Origin: Pseudomonas plecoglossicida NBRC 103162 = DSM 15088 | Lineage (GTDB): Bacteria; Pseudomonadota; Gammaproteobacteria; Pseudomonadales; Pseudomonadaceae | Assembly (NCBI RefSeq): GCF_000730665.1 | Contig: NZ_BBIV01000036.1 | Coordinates: 1 to 60,703 of the forward strand | Length of the DNA: 60,703 nucleotides | Direction of reading: 5' to 3' | Shown here: piece by piece, positions 15,487 through 22,793 of the stretch | Layout: each line of letters opens with the position of its first letter | Numbering within the stretch: the first letter of the stretch is position 1 | Notes under the pieces: generated by a model | The model's database searches: none | What the model was told of the DNA's origin: nothing | The model's input: only the letters and a program-made list of their open reading frames with translations | Made by a program: the position numbers and the translations under genes

Positions 15487-15723
15487 TTATTCCTGCAGCT
15501 GCTCGAAATCAGGACGCTTGCGAAGGTAGGCGATGGCGACCGCATCATCAGCCTGCACCGTCACTCGCGCCCGCTTTACCCGCAGTTCGCGCCAATCCCG
15601 CAAAAGCAGGATGCGCTCGCTGTAATCCTTGTCTCGGAAGGTGATCGGTGTGGCCGGTACCGGCTCTGCGGCGATCACCTGCCCCGCCCCTTCGGACGAT
15701 GCTTCTTTCTCTGCTTTGGCCAT
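15487..15723 (-). CDS. Small conserved-looking protein between baseplate V and W
   Basis: A 78-residue protein that I do not recognise. The C-terminal half (RDKDYSERILLLRDW through KRPDFEQ) is charged and helical. A strong GGAGG site lies five bases before ATG 15723, and its stop is four bases before gpW, so it is certainly translated with the baseplate genes. Its place between spike and wedge genes suggests a baseplate accessory role; that is inference. Confidence 0.7.
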   Translation of the reverse strand: MAKAEKEASSEGAGQVIAAEPVPATPITFRDKDYSERILLLRDWRELRVKRARVTVQADDAVAIAYLRKRPDFEQLQE

Positions 15724-15739
15724 GCTGCCTCCAGATACG

Positions 15740-15762
15740 AAAAAGCCCGCATTTGCGGGCTT
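15740..15762 (-). terminator. Intrinsic terminator downstream of baseplate V
   Basis: An 8-base-pair stem (AAGCCCGC 15743-15750 with GCGGGCTT 15755-15762), loop ATTT, followed by a T-run on the minus strand. It lies between gpV and the small 78-residue gene, again inside the late operon. Confidence 0.75.
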
Positions 15763-15765
15763 GGT

Positions 15766-16326
15766 TCAGTGCTTGTGGTTGGCCGTGTTGCCGGTCGTGT
15801 CAATGATGCGGCCACCACCGTTGATGTCCCCTGTGACCTGTAGCGGCCCCACGATCTTGACGCTGCCGGTCAGCGTGATGCTCGTTGACTGAGCGGTGAT
15901 AGCGTCGTCGGTAAGGACAGCCTTGGTCCCCCCTACCTCAATGGTCACAGTGCCGGATGGCACCTTGATGGTGTAACTGTTGGCCGCCCAGTCGTAGACC
16001 AGGGAGCCACCGTCATCGAAGCGCCAGACTTCAACGTGATCGCGGTTATCAGGCTGGTCGCCGGCGTTGCCATAAAGGCCCGGCACGAAGGTGCCCTGCG
16101 CCGGCTCACCGCTTGGGCTGACCAACAGGCCCTGCTCGCCCAGACTGGGCGCCCGCCAGTGGCGAGCCTTGCCGGCGGCCTGGGCGTGCCACCGAACCCA
16201 GGCGCTGGTCCAGTTGCCGCCATCCGAGACACGAACGCGAGCAACCGACAGGTCGACGGCGACCACCGTGCAGGGGATCACTACGGAGGCCAGCATGCGG
16301 TCGTGCTGGGCTGACGCGTAGCTCAT
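15766..16326 (-). CDS. Baseplate assembly protein V (tail spike)
   Basis: A 186-residue homologue of P2 gpV, the trimeric membrane-piercing spike. After an OB-fold region (about 20-100) there is a beta-helix-like run of short V-x-I-T repeats (about 125-175). It ends in H184-K-H186, the HxH motif known in this family to hold an iron ion at the spike tip. Its start ATG overlaps the preceding stop by four bases, and a terminator hairpin follows its stop. Confidence 0.92.
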   Translation of the reverse strand: MSYASAQHDRMLASVVIPCTVVAVDLSVARVRVSDGGNWTSAWVRWHAQAAGKARHWRAPSLGEQGLLVSPSGEPAQGTFVPGLYGNAGDQPDNRDHVEVWRFDDGGSLVYDWAANSYTIKVPSGTVTIEVGGTKAVLTDDAITAQSTSITLTGSVKIVGPLQVTGDINGGGRIIDTTGNTANHKH

Positions 16327-16856
16327 GCCATGTCCTCCGGCGACTGGTAGTGGTGCTCGCTACCAGGGCCAGTATCCGGACTGAAACCGAACACCAGATT
16401 GCCTGGGGGTTGATTAGGCCAGGGCCATTCCTCTTCGCCGAGGTAGATGGTCTGCACCCACTCGACGACCCACACGGCATAGCCATCCAGCTCTGGGCGA
16501 GTCCAATCCCGCTCCGCACGCACAAACTCGGCAAGCTCGACGGCCAAGCCCCAGGACTGCATCCGCAGCAGCACCGCCAGCTGCGCGGCGACGAATGCCG
16601 CCACCTGTAGGCAGTTCGCCTCCTCTTGACCCACGATCACACGGGCCTCAAAGCGCCCCTCCACCGCAACCTGCCCGGTGCCAGGGTCCTTGTCCGCTGC
16701 CTCAAACCCCGCCAGCTCAATCACCACTGCCGGCGGCGGGATCGTCCGGATGCCTTCCGGCATGGTCCCGACATAGGCCAGGCCAGGGATCGCGTCCCTG
16801 ATGTGCTCCTCAATGGCAGCAAACACTTGCCCGAGAGTTATCGGATCGTCATCCAT
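16323..16856 (-). CDS. Putative tail terminator/completion protein
   Basis: A 177-residue protein with an N-terminal helix (ITLGQVFAAIEEHIRDAIPGL) and a beta-rich middle containing ARVIVGQEE and a QVAAFVAAQLA helix. This resembles tail terminator or neck proteins found between head-tail joining and baseplate genes, but I cannot assign a named family. It overlaps both neighbours, so it is firmly part of the structural operon. Role inferred from position. Confidence 0.65.
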   Translation of the reverse strand: MDDDPITLGQVFAAIEEHIRDAIPGLAYVGTMPEGIRTIPPPAVVIELAGFEAADKDPGTGQVAVEGRFEARVIVGQEEANCLQVAAFVAAQLAVLLRMQSWGLAVELAEFVRAERDWTRPELDGYAVWVVEWVQTIYLGEEEWPWPNQPPGNLVFGFSPDTGPGSEHHYQSPEDMA

Positions 16857-17511
16857 TGCCCGACCTCCGCAAATACTTCTGCAACTCGAAGTTCATTTCC
16901 TGCTCCATCACTACCTGCAGGCGCTCATGCGCCTGACTGGTCCACTTCTCGAAGTGCACGCGGGTGTCATCCAGCGAGATCTTCGCCTTGGCCAAGGGGA
17001 AGCGGCTGTCGTTCTCCGAGATCCAACCGGAGCTGCGACCTCCGCTGCCTGACACCTGGCTGTCGGGGTAGTCCTTCGCATCGAAGTGCTTGCTGGCCGT
17101 GCGAATCCAGATGTCTGGGCTGCCGCCGTAGACTCGCTTGAAGAAAGCGCCTTCGTAGCGACGCCCGGCCACCGACACGCCCGAGCGGCTTTGTCGCGGC
17201 CGGCCAGCCCGGCTGGCTTCGATTGGGTTGATACCGAACCACAAGCGCCCCACCCCATTGCTGGAGACCGGGAACGCCTTGAGGCGCTGTCGTACTGCGG
17301 CGATTGCAATGCGCTCTTGACGGCCGACATCGCGGGCGATGTGCGTGCGAAGCCAGCGAAGAACCTTGTTGATGGCTCGCCGCTGCACCGCGGCAACCGC
17401 CTTTGGAAACAGTTGTGCGAAATCCTGAAAGGCCTTCATGTCCTGCGGGTCGACCCTCAGCGAGATCATCCCGCCAAGGGCCGACTGCTTGTGGTAGCTG
17501 CCAACGCTCAT
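16849..17511 (-). CDS. Minor tail protein Z-like
   Basis: A 220-residue protein resembling lambda gpZ. The pattern AINKVLRWLRTHIAR, then a GIN..-type turn and a C-terminal helical segment is typical of the tail-completion/Z group. It connects the lambda-type head module with the tail. It overlaps the preceding head-tail joining gene by four bases. Confidence 0.75.
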   Translation of the reverse strand: MSVGSYHKQSALGGMISLRVDPQDMKAFQDFAQLFPKAVAAVQRRAINKVLRWLRTHIARDVGRQERIAIAAVRQRLKAFPVSSNGVGRLWFGINPIEASRAGRPRQSRSGVSVAGRRYEGAFFKRVYGGSPDIWIRTASKHFDAKDYPDSQVSGSGGRSSGWISENDSRFPLAKAKISLDDTRVHFEKWTSQAHERLQVVMEQEMNFELQKYLRRSGNG

Positions 17512-17822
17512 GGTGTCTTCCTCAGCACAAGCGCGACCAGGCCATCACCGCCCGGTTCGCTCGCCACGATGGTGTAGTTCCCACCGCCATCCTCAGGCGG
17601 CAGATCGATGAACACCTTCTGCCTGGTTTCGACCCCAGCGTTGTCGCCGACGCGGATCACCAGGTGCGGCTCTCGCAGGGCCGTTCGGATCTGGCCGAGC
17701 TTGGGCTGGAGCCAGGGCGCGGAGAACATGCCCTGCACCTCGCGCCCTTCGATCAGAGCGCGATCACCCAGGACCTCGAACACCGTGTCATCCACTTCGT
17801 CGATCAAGTCCCGAAAGGCCAT
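17508..17822 (-). CDS. Head-tail joining protein (FII/Phage_attach-like)
   Basis: A 104-residue protein in the place of lambda gpFII, directly after the major capsid gene. N-terminal F.DLIDEVDD and a beta-rich C-terminal half with DGLVALVLRK fit the Phage_attach pattern. It would bind the head connector to receive the tail. Confidence rests on position and fold pattern. Confidence 0.75.
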   Translation of the reverse strand: MAFRDLIDEVDDTVFEVLGDRALIEGREVQGMFSAPWLQPKLGQIRTALREPHLVIRVGDNAGVETRQKVFIDLPPEDGGGNYTIVASEPGGDGLVALVLRKTP

Positions 17823-17824
17823 GA

Positions 17825-18820
17825 TTAGAGCGTCAGGCGCAGGACAGCACGGGGACGGGTGCAGAGGTGCAGGGGGTTGGATTGCGCCTCGCCATCGATA
17901 CCCTTCCCGAAAGGCATTTCCTCGATCTTGCTGTAGTACGGCAGGCCCTCGGTATTCACGGTCTCGATGTAGTCCGCCGGCGCGTAGATCGACAGGAACA
18001 GATCCGAGACACCCTCTGGGACCAGGCGGGCTTCGTCATCGGACACGTAGGCCTTGCCGCCGACTTTGCCGCGATAGCGCTCCCAGCTGATGCCACCGAA
18101 CTCGAAGCCCTCCCGACCATCGCCCCGCAAGGCAGCGGCTTGCTGGCTGCCCTTGTAGGTCTCGACCACCGACGGGTGAGCGATCAGCTTCTTCCAGAAC
18201 GTCTTGCCACAGAACGCGCGCGCGCCGGTGGTGGTGACATTACCGAGCGCGTCTTCCTGCATGTCCAACGCGTCGACGCACTGAACCTGGATGTTGGTGT
18301 TCGGATCGTTCAGCCCCATCGAAAGCGTCTGCCGAGACACACCAAAGGATTTGTAGATGTCGAGCAGCACCGACGAGCCGTCGGCGTCCAGCACCTGGCC
18401 ATTGACTGCGCCCATGCGGTGATACTCGTGGGTGGCATCCAGCTGGCTCCGGGCCTTGCCCAGGCGCTTGTTCACTACCGCCTGAACGGCCTGCAGCTCG
18501 GTGGTGGAGCCGAATGCACGAATGCCATGGATCTCATCAGCCTTGATCGAGAAACGCTGCGGCAAGTGAATGGTGTTGAAGGGGATGAGCTTGCGCTTGC
18601 TGCCACCGACCACCAAGCCGGAGGTTCCGCGCTCACCCGCAGGCACCAGAGCGAGGGTATCGCCGTCCTTTTCGATCTGAACGGTCAGGGTCGGGACGCC
18701 CTCTTCGCGAAACAAGCCGAGGGCTGCCAGGCGGCCCGGCACGTACTCCTGCTCGTTGATGGCCGCAGTCAGGGCTGCAACGCTGAAGGCATCATCTTGA
18801 AAAATGGCAATCTCAGCCAT
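17825..18820 (-). CDS. Major capsid protein E
   Basis: A 331-residue lambda gpE-type capsid protein. Landmarks are FSVAALTAAIN..EYVPGRL near the N-terminus, the LPQRF.IKADEI.GIRAFG stretch in the middle, and FGGISWERYRG near 240-250. It forms the HK97-fold icosahedral shell together with decoration protein D. GGAG precedes ATG 18820. A hairpin separates it from gene D. Confidence 0.95.
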   Translation of the reverse strand: MAEIAIFQDDAFSVAALTAAINEQEYVPGRLAALGLFREEGVPTLTVQIEKDGDTLALVPAGERGTSGLVVGGSKRKLIPFNTIHLPQRFSIKADEIHGIRAFGSTTELQAVQAVVNKRLGKARSQLDATHEYHRMGAVNGQVLDADGSSVLLDIYKSFGVSRQTLSMGLNDPNTNIQVQCVDALDMQEDALGNVTTTGARAFCGKTFWKKLIAHPSVVETYKGSQQAAALRGDGREGFEFGGISWERYRGKVGGKAYVSDDEARLVPEGVSDLFLSIYAPADYIETVNTEGLPYYSKIEEMPFGKGIDGEAQSNPLHLCTRPRAVLRLTL

Positions 18821-18840
18821 GGGGTACTCCAGAAAGTAAG

Positions 18841-18861
18841 AACCCCGCTCGAGGCGGGGTT
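18841..18861 (-). terminator. Hairpin between decoration protein D and capsid E
   Basis: A perfect 8-base-pair stem (18841-18848 with 18854-18861), loop TCGAG. The T-run on the minus strand is interrupted, so it is a weaker terminator than its relatives in this operon, or an mRNA 3'-protecting stem after gene D. Confidence 0.55.
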
Positions 18862-18882
18862 GGGAGATAAGAAAGGGTCAGG

Positions 18883-19230
18883 TCAACGCAGGATGATGAA
18901 GTTCGCCGCCAGGGACTTTTCCGCATCGCCGTCCAGGCCCGTCAGCAATGCCTCGGTGACCTCGGCCAGGCGCACCACCGCGCGCCCGCGCCGCGATACG
19001 TCCGACTCACCGAGCGGGGCGAAGAGGATGCAGACAGCGTTCTCGCTGCCGTCCTCAGCCGCTGGGTTGTAAGGTGCGAACTCACCACTCGCAGTGACCA
19101 GGCCGAGCAATTGGCCTGCAACCAGGGCCGGGCCGGCCACGATGTTGATGGCTTCGCGGGAGATCTTCCCCGCACCTTCAGAAAGCAGAAACTCACCGGC
19201 GTGGACCGGTTCCTCTTGGATGGTGCTCAT
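18883..19230 (-). CDS. Head decoration protein D
   Basis: A 115-residue homologue of lambda gpD, the trimeric protein that clamps the expanded capsid. HAGEFLLSEG near the N-terminus, GLVTASGEFAPY and AVCILFAP are family landmarks. GGAG precedes ATG 19230, and the start overlaps the protease gene stop by four bases. Order C-D-E is as in lambda. Confidence 0.93.
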   Translation of the reverse strand: MSTIQEEPVHAGEFLLSEGAGKISREAINIVAGPALVAGQLLGLVTASGEFAPYNPAAEDGSENAVCILFAPLGESDVSRRGRAVVRLAEVTEALLTGLDGDAEKSLAANFIILR

Positions 19231-20384
19231 GCTCGTGCTCCTTTGGTGGCGGCCTGCCGGCGGGCAGCCCAGATGTCGGTTGGGTTGGGGAGTTGCGCCT
19301 TGACCGTCTCTTGTTCGTCGTCAGCCGGCGGCAAACTGTTGTCGATCTCAAAGCCCTTGCCGGAGCTGACCAATTTCTCGAACAGCCGGGCCCGCACCGC
19401 ATCGGGCTCCAGGCCGGCCTTCACGTATTCAGCGGTCAGCTCGGGCAGCCGGGCAGCGGCACAGAGATCGTGAATGCCCTTGGCGCGCTTCAGCGCGGCC
19501 TGCACCGTGGCCTGGTCAGTCAGCTTGGTGGAAACGATCAGCGGCTCGACCAGGTTGCTGATTCCCGCCTTGGCGCAGTCCTGGGTGATCATCAAGGCCA
19601 ACGCGGTAGAGTCGCCGGGCCCAGCAGCCGGTGGCTCTGGTGGGGTTGCCGGCTCCTCATCTGATGACGGCGGCTGCTCGGCTAGCTGATCCAGCAGCGC
19701 CTTGGGCGTCTGGCGGTACCGCTTCATCGCGGCGCCCTGGCCCAGACACGCCTTGACCTCGACCCCGTTGCCTACTTCATCGGCCAGCCCCAGCGCAAGG
19801 GCCTCTTGCGCGGTCAACCAGGTCTCGTCGTTGACCATGCGCCGCAGTTCGGCATCATCAATGCCCGGCGCCTTGGCCTTGTAAGCAGCGATGATCGCCT
19901 CGAAGGTCTGGTCGAGAACGTCAGCAACCCGGCGCAAGTCTTCGGCATCACCGCTGGTCCATGTCCACGGGTTGTGCACCATCAGCATCGCGTTTGAAGC
20001 CATCACCAGGCGGTGCGCACCACATGCAGCCACACTACCCGCGCTGGCTGCCAAGGCATCAACACGGGCAGTACAGCGCTCACCTAGTCGGTTCAGCGCG
20101 TTATGAATGGCCAGGCCGTCGAACAGATCGCCTCCGATGGTGTTGAACGCCACCACCACCGGGGAAACACCATCATCAATCGCCTTCAAATCCTGAATGA
20201 ACTCGTTCGCGGTGATGCCCCAGCCCCCGATTTCACCATAGATGTAGATCTCGATGGGCGTGGCGTCGGCCTTAGCAGCGTCCTGCCCCTCAGCCGCCGC
20301 GCTGATCTTGTACCAGTGTTGGTCTTCGACCTGCGGCACCGACGGCGCCTTGTTGAAGATGCGGAACGGCATCAGCTCTTTCAT
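19227..20384 (-). CDS. Head maturation protease, ClpP-type, with scaffold-like C-terminus
   Basis: A 385-residue protein. Residues about 45-210 form a ClpP-type serine protease: AASAGS with Ser114, MLMVHNPW with His137, and the acidic DETWLTAQEAL near 186-195. Residues 220-385 are Pro-, Ala- and Glu-rich and helical, like a scaffold. In lambda, gene C contains the scaffold gene Nu3 in frame; here Met220 (ATG 19727) with AGGG upstream could start a separate scaffold, but this is not proven. It overlaps portal and D genes by four bases. Confidence 0.9.
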   Translation of the reverse strand: MKELMPFRIFNKAPSVPQVEDQHWYKISAAAEGQDAAKADATPIEIYIYGEIGGWGITANEFIQDLKAIDDGVSPVVVAFNTIGGDLFDGLAIHNALNRLGERCTARVDALAASAGSVAACGAHRLVMASNAMLMVHNPWTWTSGDAEDLRRVADVLDQTFEAIIAAYKAKAPGIDDAELRRMVNDETWLTAQEALALGLADEVGNGVEVKACLGQGAAMKRYRQTPKALLDQLAEQPPSSDEEPATPPEPPAAGPGDSTALALMITQDCAKAGISNLVEPLIVSTKLTDQATVQAALKRAKGIHDLCAAARLPELTAEYVKAGLEPDAVRARLFEKLVSSGKGFEIDNSLPPADDEQETVKAQLPNPTDIWAARRQAATKGARA

Positions 20385-21868
20385 TTCTTCCCCTTGTCAC
20401 CGGACTCATCAGGGTCATCCTCGACGGCCGGCAAGCTGCTGTAGTTGAGGCCTAGGGCTTTCGCCCGGGCGATATCGGCGGCGTTCTCTTCGTCGACCAC
20501 CTCCGCATCCGTTCCATTGCGCAGGCAGACCTCGCTGCGCGACGCGAAGCCTGCGGCGATCTCCATGCTGCGCGACTGAACGTCTTGCACAGGGTGGATG
20601 TAGGCCCATCCCTGCGGTACCCAACGGGTGCGCTGATATTCTCGACGTCGCTGTGCGTAGTCCGGCAGGTCAAGCGCACCTGCGAGCACGGCCATGTCCA
20701 GCCAGGCTTTGCGCACTGGTCGACACAGTTGGTGGACGTACACCTGGAACTGGAGCTGCTCCAGCCGCCGGCGGAACTCCGTCAGCACCACGCGAATTGC
20801 CCTGTCGTTCACGCCCTGCATGTCGCCGGTCATGAGTTCGTAGGGCAGCCCCGACCCGGCGGCGGCCATCAGCTGCTGCCGCATGAAGTCGGGGTAGTTG
20901 TTGCCGGCGTCCGGCGGGTCCGAAAACTCGACCTGCTCACCTGGCAGCAGCTCCTGCATGGTGCCCGGCTCCAAACCCACCATAGGGGTGAAGCCGTCGC
21001 GGTCATACTTGACCGGCGCCCCGGTAAGCGGGTCGAGTTGCGGCGGGCCGTCTGGCGATGGCTTGCGAACGAAGCCGGCAAACAGGTTGGCCACTTCTTG
21101 GCGGAACAACACCGCGTCGTCGAAGTTGTCCAGACTGCGCAGGCGTTTCAGGACGGGCGCCAAGCGCGGAACACCGCGCAGTTGGCCAGGCTCCAGGGGC
21201 TCAAACACGTGCAGCATCTGCTCCGCCGGGATCCGCACCAGCTGGTTGTAGCCCACATTGAGCGAGGACTTGTCGCTGGGGTGGTTGCGATAGCACCAGT
21301 AAGCCACCCGACGGCCCATGGCGTTGAACTCGATGCCGGCCCGAATGACGTTGCCAAAACGGGTCATTTCGAACTTGTCATGCGGAACAAACTCCGGTGA
21401 TAGGCACTGCAACTGCAGCGGCACCGCGTAACCATCCTCCAGCCGGCGCGGCCGCAGGCGAATGAAGCATTCGCCCGATTGCTCTACCGTGCGCGCCACT
21501 AGCGCCTGCAAGCCGTAGAAGTCCGTGAGCTGATCGGCATCAGCCTCATCCACCCAGTCCTCCCACAACTCTTGCATCACCTTGCGGATCGCTTTGTCGA
21601 GCAATCGCGGGTGCGGCGTGATGCCGGTACCGATCAGGTTGCTGACGCGCTTGTCGATGACGTTAGCCGCGTAGGGATCATTGCGCACCGCGCTGCGGGA
21701 GCGGGAACGCAGGTTGCGCAAGGCCGGCATGATCAAGCTGTTCACGCCGGTGTCCGGCGCATCCCAGTTCGATGAGCGCCGTCCCTCGGCGGCGCCTTCG
21801 TAGCTGGCCTTGATCCGTTCGGGCACCAAGATGCCCGAGCGACCGAGAGTCAGGTAGCGTCCGCTCAC
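20381..21868 (-). CDS. Portal protein, lambda family
   Basis: A 495-residue lambda gpB-type portal. ARNLRSRSR..VRNDPYA near residue 65, the FGLQALVARTVEQSGE segment, and the late LTEFRRRLEQLQFQVYVHQLC are diagnostic. Twelve copies form the ring through which DNA enters. The start overlaps the gpW-like gene by four bases. Confidence 0.95.
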   Translation of the reverse strand: MSGRYLTLGRSGILVPERIKASYEGAAEGRRSSNWDAPDTGVNSLIMPALRNLRSRSRSAVRNDPYAANVIDKRVSNLIGTGITPHPRLLDKAIRKVMQELWEDWVDEADADQLTDFYGLQALVARTVEQSGECFIRLRPRRLEDGYAVPLQLQCLSPEFVPHDKFEMTRFGNVIRAGIEFNAMGRRVAYWCYRNHPSDKSSLNVGYNQLVRIPAEQMLHVFEPLEPGQLRGVPRLAPVLKRLRSLDNFDDAVLFRQEVANLFAGFVRKPSPDGPPQLDPLTGAPVKYDRDGFTPMVGLEPGTMQELLPGEQVEFSDPPDAGNNYPDFMRQQLMAAAGSGLPYELMTGDMQGVNDRAIRVVLTEFRRRLEQLQFQVYVHQLCRPVRKAWLDMAVLAGALDLPDYAQRRREYQRTRWVPQGWAYIHPVQDVQSRSMEIAAGFASRSEVCLRNGTDAEVVDEENAADIARAKALGLNYSSLPAVEDDPDESGDKGKK

Positions 21869-22071
21869 AGCCCTTTGCCTCCGTGGAATACCCGTACTAC
21901 GCGCGAGCGCGGCCCGGCGGCGTTCGCCAGCTCAGTGCGGATCAGGTCGCGAGCCTTGATTAACTCGTCGACCGTTCGATACTCGACGGTGCGGTCCGAG
22001 TAGCGAACGATCTTTTCACCGCGCGCAATCGCCCGCTCGACAGCGTCGAGGTGTGCTTTTGTATACGCCAT
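21865..22071 (-). CDS. gpW-like head-tail joining protein
   Basis: A 68-residue protein in the place of lambda gpW, before the portal. The pattern AHLDAVERAIARGE..V.YSDRTVEYRTVDEL is typical of this family. It stabilises packaged DNA in the head. It overlaps the portal gene by four bases. Confidence 0.88.
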   Translation of the reverse strand: MAYTKAHLDAVERAIARGEKIVRYSDRTVEYRTVDELIKARDLIRTELANAAGPRSRVVRVFHGGKGL

Positions 22072-22111
22072 TAAAAGCCTCTTGCAGCAGTGCTGCCGAC
22101 TGCGTTAGGTA

Positions 22112-22354
22112 TTAGAGGAAGTTCTGATGCCGAGAGCCTATTTCCTGCCGGTAACTTCCTCCGGCGAGGACGTGCGATAGAGCATCCGCCAGTTCTTCAG
22201 CAGGTATGCCAGGCAGTCGTAGGGTCCAGTAGGTTCGGGCCCTGACCCAATCCATCCTTCCGGTCAGTTGGTCGGCTATCACGCGCCTTAGCTCGCCTTG
22301 AAGTTCAGCGGATGCCTTTACCTTTTCAATCTTTGAAGTGGAATCTTGTGACAT
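22112..22354 (-). CDS. Small hypothetical protein between gpW-like and terminase genes
   Basis: An 80-residue charged, helical protein that I do not recognise (SKIEKVKASAELQGELRRVIADQ...). A GGAG site lies six bases before ATG 22354, better than for the opposing gene. Its start codon shares the CATG palindrome with the start of the plus-strand gene 22353-22790, so the two cannot both have ordinary separate leaders. It would belong to the late operon. Confidence 0.45.
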   Translation of the reverse strand: MSQDSTSKIEKVKASAELQGELRRVIADQLTGRMDWVRARTYWTLRLPGIPAEELADALSHVLAGGSYRQEIGSRHQNFL

Positions 22355-22790
22355 GGCTGTCTCCAATATTGAGATGTTTGACGAAATCACCGGGAAGCTC
22401 TTCGCGAAGCTGTACCTGCAGTTCCCCTTACCGACGTACCTAACAGCCGAAGACTTCGTGAGTAATGCCACGCAATTCGATGAACGGCAGGGAATGGAAG
22501 TACCCACAAAGGAAGCAGAGTTTTTCTTCGCAACAGGCAAGTGGCTGATGGACGCTGGTTATCTAACCGCTAAGCCGCACCCCTTCACCCACTTCACTGA
22601 GGCGGTCCTTACTGCAAAGGGGCTTGAGGTTCTGAAAGCTGTACCTGACAGCGTTAGCTCGAAGGACTCTATAGGCGAGCAACTTTCCGGCCTCGCTAAG
22701 GAGCAAGGTCGAGAAGCAACCAAAGGTTTGGTAACAGAAGCCTTGGCATTGGGTGCGAGATTCATCAGCCCGATGATTGGACTGAGCTAG
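22353..22790 (+). CDS. Opposite-strand moron within the head gene cluster
   Basis: A 145-residue protein on the strand opposite to the late operon, between gpW-like and terminase genes. I do not recognise it. It has a mixed N-terminal half (MFDEITGKLFAKLY..) and a helical C-terminal half with GLEVLKAVPDS and a hydrophobic end GARFISPMIGL that might touch membranes. ATG 22353 is taken; ATG 22374 is an alternative. Its strand and isolation are those of a moron expressed from the prophage. No promoter is convincing. Confidence 0.72.
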   Translation: MAVSNIEMFDEITGKLFAKLYLQFPLPTYLTAEDFVSNATQFDERQGMEVPTKEAEFFFATGKWLMDAGYLTAKPHPFTHFTEAVLTAKGLEVLKAVPDSVSSKDSIGEQLSGLAKEQGREATKGLVTEALALGARFISPMIGLS

Positions 22791-22793
22791 CGC

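Noticed and set aside
17867..19072. Plus-strand open frame of 401 codons
   Set aside because: Antisense to capsid and decoration genes, no family pattern.
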